Of a stretch of 64,000 bases of DNA, positions 11,480-23,423 are shown one piece after another. The translations under genes were made by a program, and so were the position numbers. Below the pieces are notes generated by a model. That model saw only the letters and a list, made by a program, of their open reading frames with translations. It was not told where the DNA came from and did no database searches. This DNA is from Vombatus ursinus (Eukaryota > Chordata > Mammalia > Diprotodontia > Vombatidae), in assembly GCF_900497805.2 (NCBI RefSeq), contig NW_020954590.1:90690706-90754705 (forward strand), written 5' to 3'. Each line of letters opens with the position of its first letter. Position 1 is the stretch's first letter.

Positions 11480-11935
11480 CCCAAGCCCCACTTGGTCATT
11501 GTTAGGACCCTGATGGCTCTGAGTGAATATAAAGAGCAATTGTTTCTGTTTTGTTTCTGTTTTGACCAGAAACCCTGAGGGTCTTCTCACAGATTAATTT
11601 TTTTTTGACTAGGAAATGAGACCATTCTCTGCCTCATTTCTTACTTAGCTTTAATCACTGAATGGGCTTTGCCTCAGTCAAACTGAGACCTGTTAAAGAC
11701 CTTAGCTTAAAAAGGCCAAGGTCTCCCACTGCATCCAGTCATTTCTAGTCATCCTGATCTATGTCTTGCTACTGGTCCTAGATGGCTCTGGAGGAGAAAG
11801 TGAGGCTGGTGACTTTGCATAGCCATCCCTCACTTAAATCCTATTCACTTACATGTCATGGAATCACCTCCCTGATGTCATGATCCTCTTCCAGAATGAA
11901 GGACAGAATGAAGGACACAAAAACCTCTGTGAATA
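11480..11935 (+). mobile_element. Marsupial interspersed repeat, unassigned SINE-like family
   Basis: Its right half (GAGGAGAAAGTGAGGCTGGT to CTCTTCCAGAATGAAGGACA) recurs in inverted orientation at 13286-13440, which shows a dispersed repeat. I remember this motif from other marsupial sequences but cannot name the family. The left half is less certain. Confidence 0.6.
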
Positions 11936-12221
11936 GAAATAGGAGTTGCCCCACTGGGGACCCAACTAGAACTGGATAGTTGGGCAGCACAGCTACAGTC
12001 CCCATTATTCCTTCCTTTCTTTCATGGCTTTTATATGATCCAGTATGCATAAAACACTTTCATATCTAATATTCAGAGACAGAAAAGAGAGATTAAAACC
12101 TCTCCTCCTTTAAAAGTGTATCATGACTTGGGAAAAAGTCTACCACAATTGTTCTATGAAAGCACACCACTCTCCTACTGCATATCAAATTTAATGGTGG
12201 GGAGTATTAACTAAACGACAA

Positions 12222-12442
12222 AAATAGTTAACATTTTTATAGTACATGAAGTTTCATCTCATATTCTCTCAATATCTCTGAGGTTGGTACTATTATTATC
12301 CCCATTTATAGAAAGTGACACTGAGGCTAAGAGAAATCAGATGAATTGCCCAGAGTCATAACAGCTAATAATAAAGCAGGCTTAGAATTCAAGTCTAATC
12401 TGACTCCAAATCTTGCACTGTTCATCATGCCACCTAGTTGTC
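12222..12442 (-). mobile_element. MIR/THER SINE
   Basis: On +: TATTATTATCCCCATTTATA, GACACTGAGGCTAAGAGAAA, TTGCCCAGAGTCATAACAGC, then TGCCACCTAGTTGTC. Confidence 0.78.
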
Positions 12443-13081
12443 AAATAAAAAATATATTCATTATATCAATAACATTTGAATTGCAAAACTCTCTGAGTTG
12501 GGAGGGCCCTTCCTTAGAAACCAACTCATACCACACAAAACTGAACAAGAGTATCTTTATTATATGGAGGGAGGAATTAGATTAGAATTTCATTTTAGTT
12601 ACTTCATGAGAGTTCAATTCAGATTTTTTCTTTTCCTTCTGCTTCTATTTTATATCTTTAAAAATAAAATTCTTTATGTATATATAAAATATATATTAAA
12701 CTCAAGCAGTTTTTCAACACCCATGAAGCATAGATTATAGAAGCCAGACAGTGTTAAAACACTTTGAGTATTCTGTAGTTACTTTTATCAGTTAGAAGCC
12801 AAAAATCAGCTCTTAATTAATTTAATAACCTGTTAGATACAATTAAACATCACCAACTGAAGACTTCTTATAATTAAACCTATGATTAATAGAAAATGGA
12901 AATTGGCCCATTAATATTAAAATCATAAGTTGATTAAAATAAGCCTGAAAGGAATGTATAATCAACCAATTTGTCAAGAACAAAACTTTACATTTAAATA
13001 ATTTAAAATATGTAATGTGTATCACAATTTTGACACAGGATGCATAGGTTTAGAGGTGGAAGGGATTGTAGAGGCATTGGA

Positions 13082-13440
13082 ATTATTGTTGTTGTTCCTC
13101 TGTTCTTTTTTTTTTTGTTGTTGTTGTTGTTGTTTTGCTTTTTTAGTGAGGCAATTGGGTTTAAGTGACTTGGCCAAGGTCACACAGCTAGTAAGTGTTA
13201 AGTGTTTGAGGCCAGATTTGAACTCAGGTCCTCCTGACCCCAAGGCCAGAGCTCTATCCACTGTGCCACTTAGCTATCTGTTCTTCCATTCTTGAAAAGG
13301 ACCAATGACATTATGAGGGTGATGTCTTGACTTGCACTTGAATTGGATATGGGAAGGGCAGAGCTGCTCAAAGTCCTCAGCCTCATACTCTCCTCCACAG
13401 TCATCAAAGTCCAGTGGCAAGACAAAGGTCAAGATGGCTG
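13082..13440 (-). mobile_element. Second copy of the unassigned marsupial repeat, split by a younger SINE
   Basis: Minus-strand parts 13286-13440 and 13082-13107 belong together: GAGTATGAGGCTGAGGACTT through TCAAGAATGGAAGAAC, then an ACAACAACAAT tail. The SINE at 13108-13276 interrupts it. Confidence 0.65.
13108..13276 (-). mobile_element. Short marsupial SINE with 9-bp target-site duplication
   Basis: On +: T-run and (TTG)n tail, GTTTAAGTGACTTGGCCAAG, CACACAGCTAGTAAGTGTTA, CCACTGTGCCACTTAGCTA. The direct repeat TCTGTTCTT flanks it (13099-13107, 13277-13285). Confidence 0.85.
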
Positions 13441-13519
13441 GTGATGACCCAGAATACAGACTCTCTCATAAAAATGAGGAACCTGTATGTATGTAAATGA
13501 TGTGTATGTAAATGAGGAA

Positions 13520-13618
13520 CAGATGTATGACCCTAGCTAGGTCATACAGCTAGTGTCTGAGATAGGTTTCAAACTTGTCTTCCCTACTCTAAGGTCAATG
13601 CTCTATGCATTATATGCA
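13520..13618 (-). mobile_element. SINE fragment (MIR type)
   Basis: TAGGTCATACAGCTAGTGTC and CTAAGGTCAATGCTCTATGC are the core and head in reverse order. Confidence 0.6.
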
Positions 13619-13621
13619 AGG

Positions 13622-14125
13622 TTAGAGGCAGCATGACATAATGAATAGATCAAGCTTATATTCAAGAACACCTGAGTTCAAGTCCTATCTCTAGCAAATA
13701 CTGGCTGTGTGATCATGCATGAGGTGCTTAACTTCTCAGTTGTTTAGTCATTTTTTCTGTCATGTCCAACTCTTTCTGACCCCATTTGGGGTTTTCTTGG
13801 CAAAGATGCTGGAGTGGTTTGCCATTTCCTTCTCCAGCTCATTTTACAGTTGAGGAACCGAGGCAAACAGGGTTAATGGACTAACCCAGTGTCATACAGC
13901 TAGTAAGTGACTGAGACCATATTTGAACTCATGAAGATGAGTTTTCCTGATTCCACCCCCAGCACTCTATCCACTGTGCCACCTACCTGTCCCTAATTTC
14001 TCAGTGTCTAAGATAATTCTCTACAACCACAAAGTACCTATGAGCTGCTGATCTACATCTGTAGTGGAGTCTCTGCATCAGAGAATTACCCCATGGCAAC
14101 AATGAAATTGCTGGTCTGGACCAAA
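13622..14125 (+). mobile_element. Older sense SINE split by a younger SINE
   Basis: The left part ends ATGAGGTGCTTAACTTCTCA and the right part resumes GTGTCTAAGATAATTCTCTA and runs to CAATGAAATTGCTGGTCTGG, the usual continuation of a marsupial SINE. The two parts are separated by the element at 13741-13994. Confidence 0.75.
13741..13994 (-). mobile_element. Full-length marsupial CORE-SINE nested in an older SINE
   Basis: 254 bp from TGTTTAGTCA to CCACCTACCTGTCCC. The target-site duplication is AACTTCTCAGT / AATTTCTCAGT (13730-13740, 13995-14005), one mismatch in 11, which fixes the order of insertion. Confidence 0.88.
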
Positions 14126-14894
14126 ACCATTATGTGCAAGGCATCCTATTGGAGTTGCCAAGATGAAAAATGACTGAGTTCCTGACCTCAAGGAACTTAC
14201 AAGCAAGTAGCACTCTGGAATAATAGGCCAAGAGGAATGTGATAAGTGCAAATGAGAGATCCAATCTTTATTTCAGCTAGAAATAGCTTGCACACCTTAT
14301 GCAACAATCTCCTTGAGCAGGGAAAAAATGATTTTCTAGCAGTTTTAGAAAACTTCCAGTATGCTTGAAATATTTTTAGCAGTATTGCTAAATGTGTATC
14401 TTTCATGTGGGGGAAAGCTACAGAAAATACAATTTACTAACAGCCACCAGACTCAGCAGTTCCTGATGCCACACATAAGTGTTTTTCAGATTGGAAATTA
14501 CATTTATTAAACAATAAGCTTGTGTGAGATTTGACTAATTGCAATCACAGAAAGTTTTTAAAACATGTCTGTGAATAAGTCCCTCAATATGACATAGTAG
14601 ATGATAAATACTGAGCCCAAACAAGATCTACCCTCACCTTAATGGCTGATGGAAGATGATCCAATGTCCCCCCAACCCAAAGAAACAATTGAGTGTTTCT
14701 CGCGACTCCAGCATAATTATTCTCTAGTTGTAGTGGCTTCATTTTAATTAAGGTTGAAATGTTTCTGTTTACAAAGAACTTTAAGTCTTGACTTACAAAA
14801 ATAAATAGGGAGGCCTAGGCTCAGCTTTTCAGAAGTGGGTCTGACAGTTATTCTAGAGCCAGGTTCTTCTTTCTATTACAAAGTGTGTGCTTGA

Positions 14895-15150
14895 AATTAT
14901 TAACATTTATATAGCACTTTAAGGTTTGTAAAGTGTTTTACTTGTATTATTAAATCCTCATAAGAACCTTCCAGGGAGATAGGTCCTATTATTATTCCCA
15001 TTTTACCAATGAATAAACTGAGGCAAAGGGAGGTTAAGTAATTTGCCCAGGTTCATACAGCTAGTAAGTGTCTGAGGCATAATTCCAACTCAAGTCTTCT
15101 GGTCTACAAGTCTATCACTCTCTAAACAGTACCACCTAACTGCTTCTATT
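14895..15150 (-). mobile_element. MIR/THER SINE, near full length
   Basis: On +: TATAGCACTTTAAGGTTTGT, TAAACTGAGGCAAAGGGAGG, TTGCCCAGGTTCATACAGCT, CACCTAACTGCTTC. Confidence 0.85.
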
Positions 15151-15274
15151 TAAAAACACTATCTTAGTGGTTTCAGGGAGAGAAATAATAACTATACATC
15201 CTTAGAATGAATTCTGTGATCTTTTGGGACATGTTGACATGTCCCCTGCCTCTTGATTTACTTCCTCTTAGTTC

Positions 15275-15475
15275 AAATCCATCCTTAGACACTAGCTGTG
15301 TGAACCTGGGCAAGCCACCTAACCCGTGTTTGCTCATCTGTAAAGAAGGGATTACAGTAGCACCTACATCCTAGGGTTGTTGTAAGGATCAAATGAGATA
15401 ATAATTGTAAAGTGCTTAACACAGTGCTTGGCACATTGTAAGCGACATATAAATGTTAGTTATTATTATTGATTG
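15275..15475 (+). mobile_element. MIR/THER SINE
   Basis: ACCTGGGCAAGCCACCTAAC, TGTAAGGATCAAATGAGATA, ACAGTGCTTGGCACATTGTA in sense order. Confidence 0.82.
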
Positions 15476-15477
15476 CT

Positions 15478-15610
15478 TAATTACCTATATTACCTTGGAC
15501 AAGTTACCATTTATGGACCTCAGTTTTCTCATCTGTAAAATGAAGAGATTGGACTAGATGCCCACTAATGTTCTCTCCAGCCCTAAATCCATGACCCTAT
15601 GATCCTACCT
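15478..15610 (+). mobile_element. MIR-type SINE fragment
   Basis: CCTTGGACAAGTTACCATTT, CCTCAGTTTTCTCATCTGTA, GGACTAGATGCCC, CTCCAGCCCTAAATCC. Confidence 0.7.
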
Positions 15611-15710
15611 TTCTCTTGACTTGCTCCTTTTCCTCTTACTCTTTTCTGTTTTTCAGCCACATTTATCACAGAATGTCAGACCTAGATAGCAGCTGGGGGA
15701 TCCTTTAGTT

Positions 15711-15913
15711 CAGGGCTGGGGAACCTGAGACCTCAAGGCCACATGTGACCTTCTAGATCATGGGGTATGGCTTTTTGGCTGAGTCCAAGTTTTACAGAAC
15801 AAGTCCTTTTATTAAGGGGATTTGTTCTGTGAAGATTGGATTCAGTCAAAAGGCCTCACTTGAGGACCTAGAGGGCCACATGTGGCTTTGAGGCCACAGG
15901 GTCCCCACCCCTG
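15711..15913. mobile_element. Palindromic hAT-type MITE
   Basis: 203 bp, starting CAGGGCTGGGGAACCTGAGA and ending GGTCCCCACCCCTG. The two halves are imperfect reverse complements (ACAGAACAAGTCCTTTTATT against GGGGATTTGTTCTGTGAAG around the middle). The flanking 8-mers CTTTAGTT and CGATAGTT match at 6 of 8 positions, as expected for an old hAT 8-bp duplication. A half copy lies at 55424-55491. Confidence 0.82.
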
Positions 15914-15929
15914 CGATAGTTAAGCAACT

Positions 15930-16055
15930 TCACTTTCCAAATAAATTAACCAAAGATTCTAGAGGGGGTGACTTGTTCAAGATCCCACACAGAAGATGAG
16001 TGACAGAGTTGGAACTCAACTGTAAATCCAGTTCTCTTGTCACTACACTCATCAT
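15930..16055 (-). mobile_element. MIR-type SINE fragment
   Basis: On +: GGTGACTTGTTCAAGATCCC and GAGTTGGAACTCAACTG in reverse MIR order. Confidence 0.55.
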
Positions 16056-16169
16056 GGGGGTTTCAAAGTAAATGAATGACTTTTAATTTTTTGTTTCGGA
16101 CTTGTGATTTCATTGCTGTAGGGAACTCCTAGTGGAGAAATCCTCTCTACTAGTTCTGAATAATTGTTC

Positions 16170-16308
16170 TTAATTTATATTAAAGATTTTCTTGGAGCAC
16201 TGAGAGATTACGTGAATTGCTCAGGGTCACAGAGCTAATAAATGATTTGAATCTAGGTCTTCCAGATTCTAGGTCCATTGCTGTATCCATTGGACCACCA
16301 AGCTGCCT
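16170..16308 (-). mobile_element. MIR/THER SINE fragment
   Basis: On +: TGAATTGCTCAGGGTCACAG, GAATCTAGGTCTTCCAGATT, GGACCACCAAGCTGCC. Confidence 0.7.
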
Positions 16309-16499
16309 AGAACTGCATCAGGTGGAAAAGAAAATCCTTTGAGGAGGCAGTAAAAGAGGAACCTGTTACCTTGACTCTGAACTCTTGCTTAATCTTGAAT
16401 CTTGTGGAATTTTATTTATTTGTTTGAGGAAATTATAAATTACAATTCTAGAATGGCTTGTGTTGGATTTTTGAGGAATATCTTCAAAACTGTCTTTTC

Positions 16500-18644
16500 C
16501 TGCCTCATAAAAACCTCATAAAAATATTCTTTCACTCTAGAATACTCTCCTCCCTGCCCAATTCTGGCTTCACTTTACTCTCCTTTCTTGGATTTTATCT
16601 TCAGTGAATTTCTAAGTGTCCTGAATGTTATTCTTCCTTCATTGTAGCTACTCTCTATAGTATCTAACTTAAGGGATATGGAAGTGAGTCTTTTCCCTTC
16701 ACTATACTTTTTAGTCAAAATCCATCTTTGTTTTCACTGCAACTTCTCATCCCTTTTACATTTTTAGACTGCTACCTCCAATACCTCCAATATGATTCCT
16801 CAAACAGCTATTCCAAATGTTATCTTCACTCCTTAAGGTTGCAACCATGCCACTCATTCACACAGGTGCCATAGATGAGCTATTTTTCTACTTTACTATG
16901 AAGGTCAAGACTGCAGATCAAGCTTCCAATGGAAGCTATCACAACTTCCCTCTTCTATTCATCCTAAATTAGCCTCCTAATCTATTTTAATCCTCTTTTA
17001 CTGACTGAAAGGAAGAGTTATTTCTTGCTAAATAGTCCCTCTACCTGGATTCTGGAACCCTTACCTTCCTGCTCTATCCCAGACCTTCAACAATTATGCT
17101 TTTTCTTTTAGGCTAGTTTAACTTATCCCTCTTACTGGTGTCACTAACTTCCTCCCCTCTTTCTATAAATATGTGCAGACCTCCTTAATCATGAAATAAA
17201 ATGAAACCACCTTTCCAAAACTTTTTTTGCCTTCCAATCCCATTTAGATATTCCCGTAGTTTTCCCTTATCTTCATGACCAAACTTCTTTGAAAAAGTCA
17301 GCTACCCCAAAGGCTTCCACTTTCTCATCACCTACATTAATCTTATATAATCTGGCTGTCCCAATCATTCTACTGAAAGTGTCCTACTAAAAAAGGTCAT
17401 TCACAATCTCCTAATCACTAAAATACACTATTGTTTTTTCATCTCTCATACTGCTTGACCTCCCTGCAGCATTTGACATTGCTGAGTATCCCATCTATTT
17501 ATAGATGTCCTTTTTATTGTTGGTTTGTAAAACACCACACTTTCATGTTTTCTCCTTCTACATTTCAAGCACTGCCTCATAGTTCTATTCCAAAAACTGT
17601 TCAAATGTGTGTTTTTCAAGCTTTCAATATTTTATTTATTTATTTTATTTTATCCTGTCTCTTTTGGCAATTTCACTTATATGAATGGATTCAATAATGA
17701 CTTAAATTGAATGATTCCTGAATTTATTTCTTCAGTGCCCCAAGAACCAGACCAGTATTTCCAACTTCTACAAGCCATAGTTAACTGGGTGGCTTACCAG
17801 TACCGTCCTTCTTACAGTTCCCAACCTGAACTTCTCATCATTCCCCAAAAGCTGCACTTCCTTTTGATGTCAATGGTTGTACCTTTGACCTAGTTTCCCA
17901 TATCCAAAGCCTCGGTATTACCTTTGGTTCTTTCATTTCTCTCACCTCTTATAGTCAGTTGTTGTTCAGTCATATCTGACTCTTTGTGACCCTGTGGACC
18001 AACTGTCCATGGGGTTTTCTTGACAAAGATGCTGGAGTGGTTTGCCATTTCCTTCTCTTGTTTTTATGCAGGAAGGGGTTAAGTGATTTGCCCAGGGTCA
18101 CACAGCTAGTAAATGTCTAAAGTCAGATTTGAATTCTGGTCTTTTGGCCTCCAGGCTCGGTGCTCTATCCACAGAGCCAAATAAAGCCCCACCAATGAGT
18201 TACCCACTCCAAATAATACCTTCTAAACACTGTCATTTTTTCCCACTACCTTTCCATTCTCCCTGTCATTCCTCTAGTATATGCCCTCATCCCATTTTAC
18301 TTGGTATATTCCAATACTGTCCTGACAGGTCTTTCCACTCTGGTTTTTATCATTTTTTAAGTTGTTTTTCTATGTATTGCTAGACCTCTTCCATGAAAAC
18401 AAATGAAAACAAACAAAAAGTCTACCTATGTCTCACATGCCTGCTCAAACCTTTTTGTGATGGCTCCCACTTTCCTACTAAGTTCAAAATCCTGACGTTC
18501 AAGACCTACCACATTATGACACTACCTTGCTTTTACAGCCCTATCTCATACTACTCCTTAATATATACTCTATGCTCTATCAAACTACATAATTTTCTAA
18601 CTCCCCAAAGTGGACATATTCTTCTCTTTCCTACCTCCATGCCT

Positions 18645-18650
<6 letters not shown>
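16500..18650 (+). mobile_element. L2 LINE, about 1.9 kb, split by a SINE
   Basis: Longest L2 in the window, sense to the gene. At about 17450 it carries the RT block (CTGCTTGACCTCCCTGCAGC, then ATTTGACATTGCTGAG, matching LLDLPAAFD). Next come AAACACCACACTTTCATG, CTGAACTTCTCATCATTCCC and, after the SINE at 17958-18180, the region leading to the 3' half. All frames are broken. The left boundary is approximate. Confidence 0.78.
17958..18180 (-). mobile_element. Marsupial CORE-SINE inserted in the L2
   Basis: On +: GTTGTTCAGTCATATCTGAC, GGGGTTTTCTTGACAAAGAT, GCCCAGGGTCACACAGCTAG, GCTCTATCCACAGAGCCA. L2 sequence is found on both sides. Confidence 0.85.
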
Positions 18651-18679
<29 letters not shown>

Positions 18680-18735
18680 TATCCATCCATTTATCTATCC
18701 ATCCATCCTATCTATCCATCTATCATCTATAGATA
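18649..18735. repeat. (CT)n then (ATCC/TATC)n microsatellite
   Basis: About 27 bp of CT followed by about 58 bp of tetranucleotide units. Confidence 0.92.
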
Positions 18736-18794
18736 TTTAGATATTTATAGCTACATGTCAATATAGACATACTTTTTGGTTAGCCTGAAATGTC

Positions 18795-18888
18795 CTCCTG
18801 TTGGCCTTGAGCCATGTCACTTGATTCTCTCAAGGTTCATATTCCATGATCTCTTAGGTCTCTTTCAGCTCTATGATTCTCCTTCCAG
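18795..18888 (+). mobile_element. Possible MIR-type fragment
   Basis: CCATGATCTCTTAGGTCTCT and TTCAGCTCTATGATTCT are the usual 3' words; the rest is eroded. Confidence 0.4.
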
Positions 18889-19577
18889 AAACTTTCCTGC
18901 TTCAATTTTTTGCAGAATAATTTTGTAAAGCTACCTACACACTGCACAGATTGTGTCAAGCTGCTTTGAAGCATCTAATTTCCTTATTAACAGATATAAA
19001 TATCAAGCTAGTGGTAATCTTATGGTCACTGTCCTTTATGTCAGTTTTTTCCCTTCATAAAATGGGGAGGAATCCCTGGGACAAAGTTTGCATATAGATT
19101 CTGAATATTAACTCCTTAAAATGATTTCAAAATCTATTTAACATACTGTGGAGATGCTAAAAATTACAGTATAGTTTCCAAATAGTGTTTTTTGTTATGG
19201 ATTAACATAGAAGGAAAATATTTTAGTTGAATAAAAATATGTAGTAAGCATAAGCAGCAGATTTATATACATAAAACATCACTGACAACTGCTGCTGGGG
19301 TGAACCATTGCCTGAGCAGAAAACAGATTTCCCTATATGATTGTAAACTGTTCTGAATCACCTTGTGATTTACCAGCTATGTTGTTGATCAGTCTAACTC
19401 TAGAGGCTTTGTTGAAACTGATTACTGTTTGCTGTTCACTAGGGACCAGATGTCTGCAAAGCACCTGGTGTCTGCTTTTGTTAAAGTATGCATGTCTCTT
19501 CAGAGCCTCACATAAACTCAAAGCAGCAGTGAGGTTACAACATACACATCCTCTGTGACTGGGACATTCATAGTTTG

Positions 19578-19838
19578 TAAGGCAGCTAGATGGCACAGTG
19601 GATAATACAGTGCTGAGCCTGGAGTCAGGAAAATTCATCTTCCTGAGTTCAAATCCTACCTCACACTTTTATTAGCTGTGTGACCATTGGCAAGTCACTT
19701 ATCAGTTGGTCCCAGTTTCCTCATCTGTAAAATGAGCTGGAGAAGGAAATGGTAAACCACACCAATAACTTTGCCAAAAAACCCCAAATCGGGTCATGAA
19801 GAGTAGAACATAACTGAAAATGACTGAACAGCAACAAT
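19578..19838 (+). mobile_element. Full-length marsupial CORE-SINE, sense orientation
   Basis: GGCAGCTAGATGGCACAGTG head, GAGCCTGGAGTCAGG, TTAGCTGTGTGACCATTGGC, CTCATCTGTAAAATGAGCTG, GGAAATGGTAAACCACACCA, tail ACTGAACAGCAACAATAA. The open frames on both strands here are repeat artefacts. Confidence 0.88.
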
Positions 19839-20684
19839 AAGGCAGCAGTAAATGACTAGAGTGCCAGGGGTGACATGAATCTCTTCTTGCCTTTTCTTTC
19901 ATAAAACAAGTTTCTGTTCCCTGTGGGTTGCTTAATTAATCTATTTAAATAGCATTTTCTTTGCTGATTCTCTTGCTCCTGCAGATTTAATCTCAAATTC
20001 CTTTTTTTTTAATTCTCTACTTTGTCTTTGGTGATAAAACATGAGTTGTGCTTATTTAACATTAATATTTATTCTAACTGAGCAAACACTACTCAAAATA
20101 TACAAACAAGAATAAAAGTGGTTGTAATTCAATGGGAAACTCCAATATTTGCAGTTTGTAAAATACGCACATTAATTTTAATGGCAGAAAGACTAATGAT
20201 CTCACACTTGTAGAGAGGTAATGGGCTAAAGCAAAAGATATATTCTCAGATATTGACAATATTTTGACTTATTTTCCTTGAATGTGCACACACACATTTT
20301 AACAAGTGGGCTTCTACCTAGGTGGGAGAGGAGGAAGGAAGAGGTACACATTGGTGGACAGTGAAAAAAGAAGAGCATCAATGAAGTATTTAAAAAGTTT
20401 TTAAAATTTTAGCTTAGAAGTTTTGAAAAATGCCTACTTTCCAATTTTTTTGTCTCTGTTAATATCAATTAATAGTAGAATTACAAAAATAATTATGTAA
20501 TATGCATATGAAATAATATTATATAACTTTAAATAATTGCAATTACAAAAATATTTCTAAAAAATAAAAATAAATGCTTGTATTTGTTGAGTTTATAATT
20601 TAAAAAAGGAAAATTAAATAAAAATAAACAAATATTAAAGTTTAAAAAAAATTCTCTACTCTTATAGGTTTAAAAAGTTGTAGC

Positions 20685-20868
20685 AGAAAGACTATGGAGT
20701 TGGAAGCTTAGGTTGAAATTCTGTCTCTGTCACTTACTGTTTGTGTGACCTCGGGCAAGTCGCTTAATCTCTCTAGGAGTCTGTTTCCTCTGTTTCCTCA
20801 TCTCTAAATAAATAACTTTAAATTAGTTGACTTCTGAGGTCCCTTCCAGTTGTGAATCTGGATTGTGC
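20685..20868 (+). mobile_element. MIR-type SINE
   Basis: GTGACCTCGGGCAAGTCGCT, TTCCTCATCTCTAAA, TTCTGAGGTCCCTTCCAGTT. Confidence 0.72.
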
Positions 20869-21349
20869 GATTTTTTTCTTTTATGCATTTGACTGGATTT
20901 TCTGGTTGTTGTAATATTTAAGGTTTTTCTTTAATGACTTAGAAATAACTCTGAAAAGCAATAGCATGATATTACATAATTTGGATTGTGTAACATTAAT
21001 GCCAACAGCTGATCCATTGGAGGGGAAAAAAAAAGAGGAAAAAAGCTTTTGATTTCCTGGAGTTTTGAAGATTTAAGAGAAGTGAAAGGAAAAGCCTCAG
21101 GAAATTTGGCAGTTCAATCCCATTAGGAGTTCCTTGGCAAATGTCTCAAAAATGCAACTGTGGAAAAAAAAAGTTTATCAATATTTGGAAATGATTCCAT
21201 TTTAAAATGGTAATAATATTCATCATTAGTGTCATTTTAAAATAAAATATTTCCTATGCTTAATTCTTTAAATTCAAGTGAAAATAATGGCTTTCCCATA
21301 CTATTTTCTGTGGCCATATTGAATGATGAAGAGTAGAATGTAGTTGATA

Positions 21350-21535
21350 CAGTTCAGTCTATTAGAACATGTGCCGGGAGATTTTATTTTAGACCTAACT
21401 CTTTCACTAATTGGCAGAGTGGCCTTGGGCTTACTGTTTGACCTCTCTGGGTCTTTATTTCTGCACTTCTAATTGAGAGGCTTGGATTAGAATTAGATCA
21501 TGGTTAGATTCCCTTCTCCCTCTGTGATTCTAAGT
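21350..21535 (+). mobile_element. MIR-type SINE
   Basis: GTGGCCTTGGGCTTACTGTT, GACCTCTCTGGGTCTTTATT, then TCTGTGATTCTAAG. Confidence 0.65.
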
Positions 21536-22029
21536 TTCATCCTCTGGGAAATCTCTTCACGTTTTGGTCTTCGAGAAAAAACGTTTGTGAGGTGACTGCT
21601 CATTGATGGCACACAGATTAAGAAATACAGTAGATTATAAGAATTGTATAAATTAGCCAGATGTTGCATACTGATTAAGGTATATTGGACAGATTTTATT
21701 ATTTAAAACTATGTCCAACAATACAGTACTTCTATAATGATGTTTCTCATTAAATTGAAATATGTTTCTAGGCTATTATTCTTTAAAATAGAGTTTTTGA
21801 GAGTCCAGTGTCTTTTAAATAGTCACCACTACCTCAATTCATCATCATAAATATCCTTGCCTGAAGAACTGCAACCATGTAGAAACTCAGACCTGAAGCC
21901 CTTCCTAGCTAATTGGTAACTTCCTCTCTGGGACCACCGTTTTAGAAAGGCTTCACCTAGCCAGGCTTCACCTCACTCTTGCACTCTCTCTCTCTGTACC
22001 CCTTTCCTTCCCACATAGTAAGTTTTAAT

Positions 22030-22200
22030 AATTGTATCATTAATTAATTACATTATTTATATTATATTATATCATAATATATAGTATATAATATATTATG
22101 TATTATGTATTATATTTATTGTATTTATTTATCAATGTGTCATTTATTAATACATGTGTACATTTATTTAATAAATAAATTTAATAAATATTGTATTGAT
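22030..22200. repeat. AT-rich low-complexity tract
   Basis: Runs of TTATATTATATTATATCATA and TAATAAATAAATTTAATAAA type, with no unit kept over the whole length. Confidence 0.8.
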
Positions 22201-22324
22201 CTCTCTATTGATCTACCCATCCACCTACCTATTATCTATCTAGTAACAATAGGAAGTCAAGAATAATTAACTTCTTTGGGTTGCATGTTATGCATTTGTA
22301 GAGAAGGAATTGCCTTCAGTGACT

Positions 22325-22515
22325 TGCATCTTCATAGATTTGGAGTTGTGTGTATTCACCCTGATTCTGATACTTTCTAGCTGTTTGATAATGAGTAAGT
22401 TTCATTACTTTGCTAAGTCTCATTTTGTTATCTGTAAAACATGAATAATGATTCTTGAGCTATCTGCATCATAAGGTTGTTATGAGGAATCCTTTTGAAA
22501 ACCTTAGAATGATAC
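22325..22515 (+). mobile_element. MIR-type SINE
   Basis: GATTTGGAGTTGTGTGTATT, CTAGCTGTTTGATAATGAGT, TGTAAAACATGAATAATGAT, GTTGTTATGAGGAAT. Confidence 0.65.
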
Positions 22516-23377
22516 AGAAACTAAAATATAAATATTACAAAATTAAAACTAAATTATAATTATATTAATATCAATTATTATTCAAAGTCATTTATAACAT
22601 CAAATGTAAAAATATTATAACATTAAAACTAAAGTATTATCAAAGAATGCTATTATGAAATATTTAATTAGAATAATTTGTGTAATTCTGTCAACTACAG
22701 TTAATTAATTTGAACTGAAATGTCAGTTTATTTATTACTGCTTGTAACTAAGAGATGATGTGGTTGAATTTATAAAGCATTTATTATTTGCAAATGTCTG
22801 AGATTTACTTCCTAGTATATGCCTAGTTTCAGTCAACATTTTTTTCTATTTCCCCAGAAATTACTCAAACATGATCTTATTAGCTTGGTGAATAGGTAAT
22901 TTTGTAAGAGAACGACATAATATACTCCAAATAATGTTTTAAAAGGTCTGCTATGTTTATTTTACCTTTTTAACACATATCACATATGCCTCCTTTTCTC
23001 CTCTGATGCTGCCATGACTACACTGCAGATTCCCATCACCTCACTCCTGAATTATTTCAATAGTCTGTCGGCTGGTCTCTCTATCGCAAATTTCTCCCCA
23101 CACCAGTCCATCCTCTCCTCCTGAAGTGTGGGTCTGACAATGTCTCTATCTCACTCAGTAACCTCCAGTGGCTTCTTGTTACAGCCACAATCAAATACAA
23201 AATCCTCTATCTAGTATTTAGTAACCTCTGTTTGGTCCTTTGTAACCTACCTCCTCCCCAATCTTTCTAGTCTTCTTACATTTTACTTTCCCAAGTACTT
23301 TGTGATCCAATGACTGGCCTCCCTGCTGTTCATTGAACAAGACACTCCATCTCTCCATCTCTCCTTTCTGGTTTGTT

Positions 23378-23423
23378 TCTCTCTCTCTCTCTCTGTCTCT
23401 CTTTGTCTCTCTCTGTCTCTCTC
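23378..23423. repeat. (CT)n tract at the tail of a SINE
   Basis: Pyrimidine run joined to the SINE at 23424; on the minus strand it is a purine run at the SINE's 3' end. Confidence 0.85.

Noticed and set aside
19333-19638. 101-codon minus-strand frame with several Cys residues
   Set aside because: Its 5' part (minus strand) lies in a SINE head; no known domain and no splice context.
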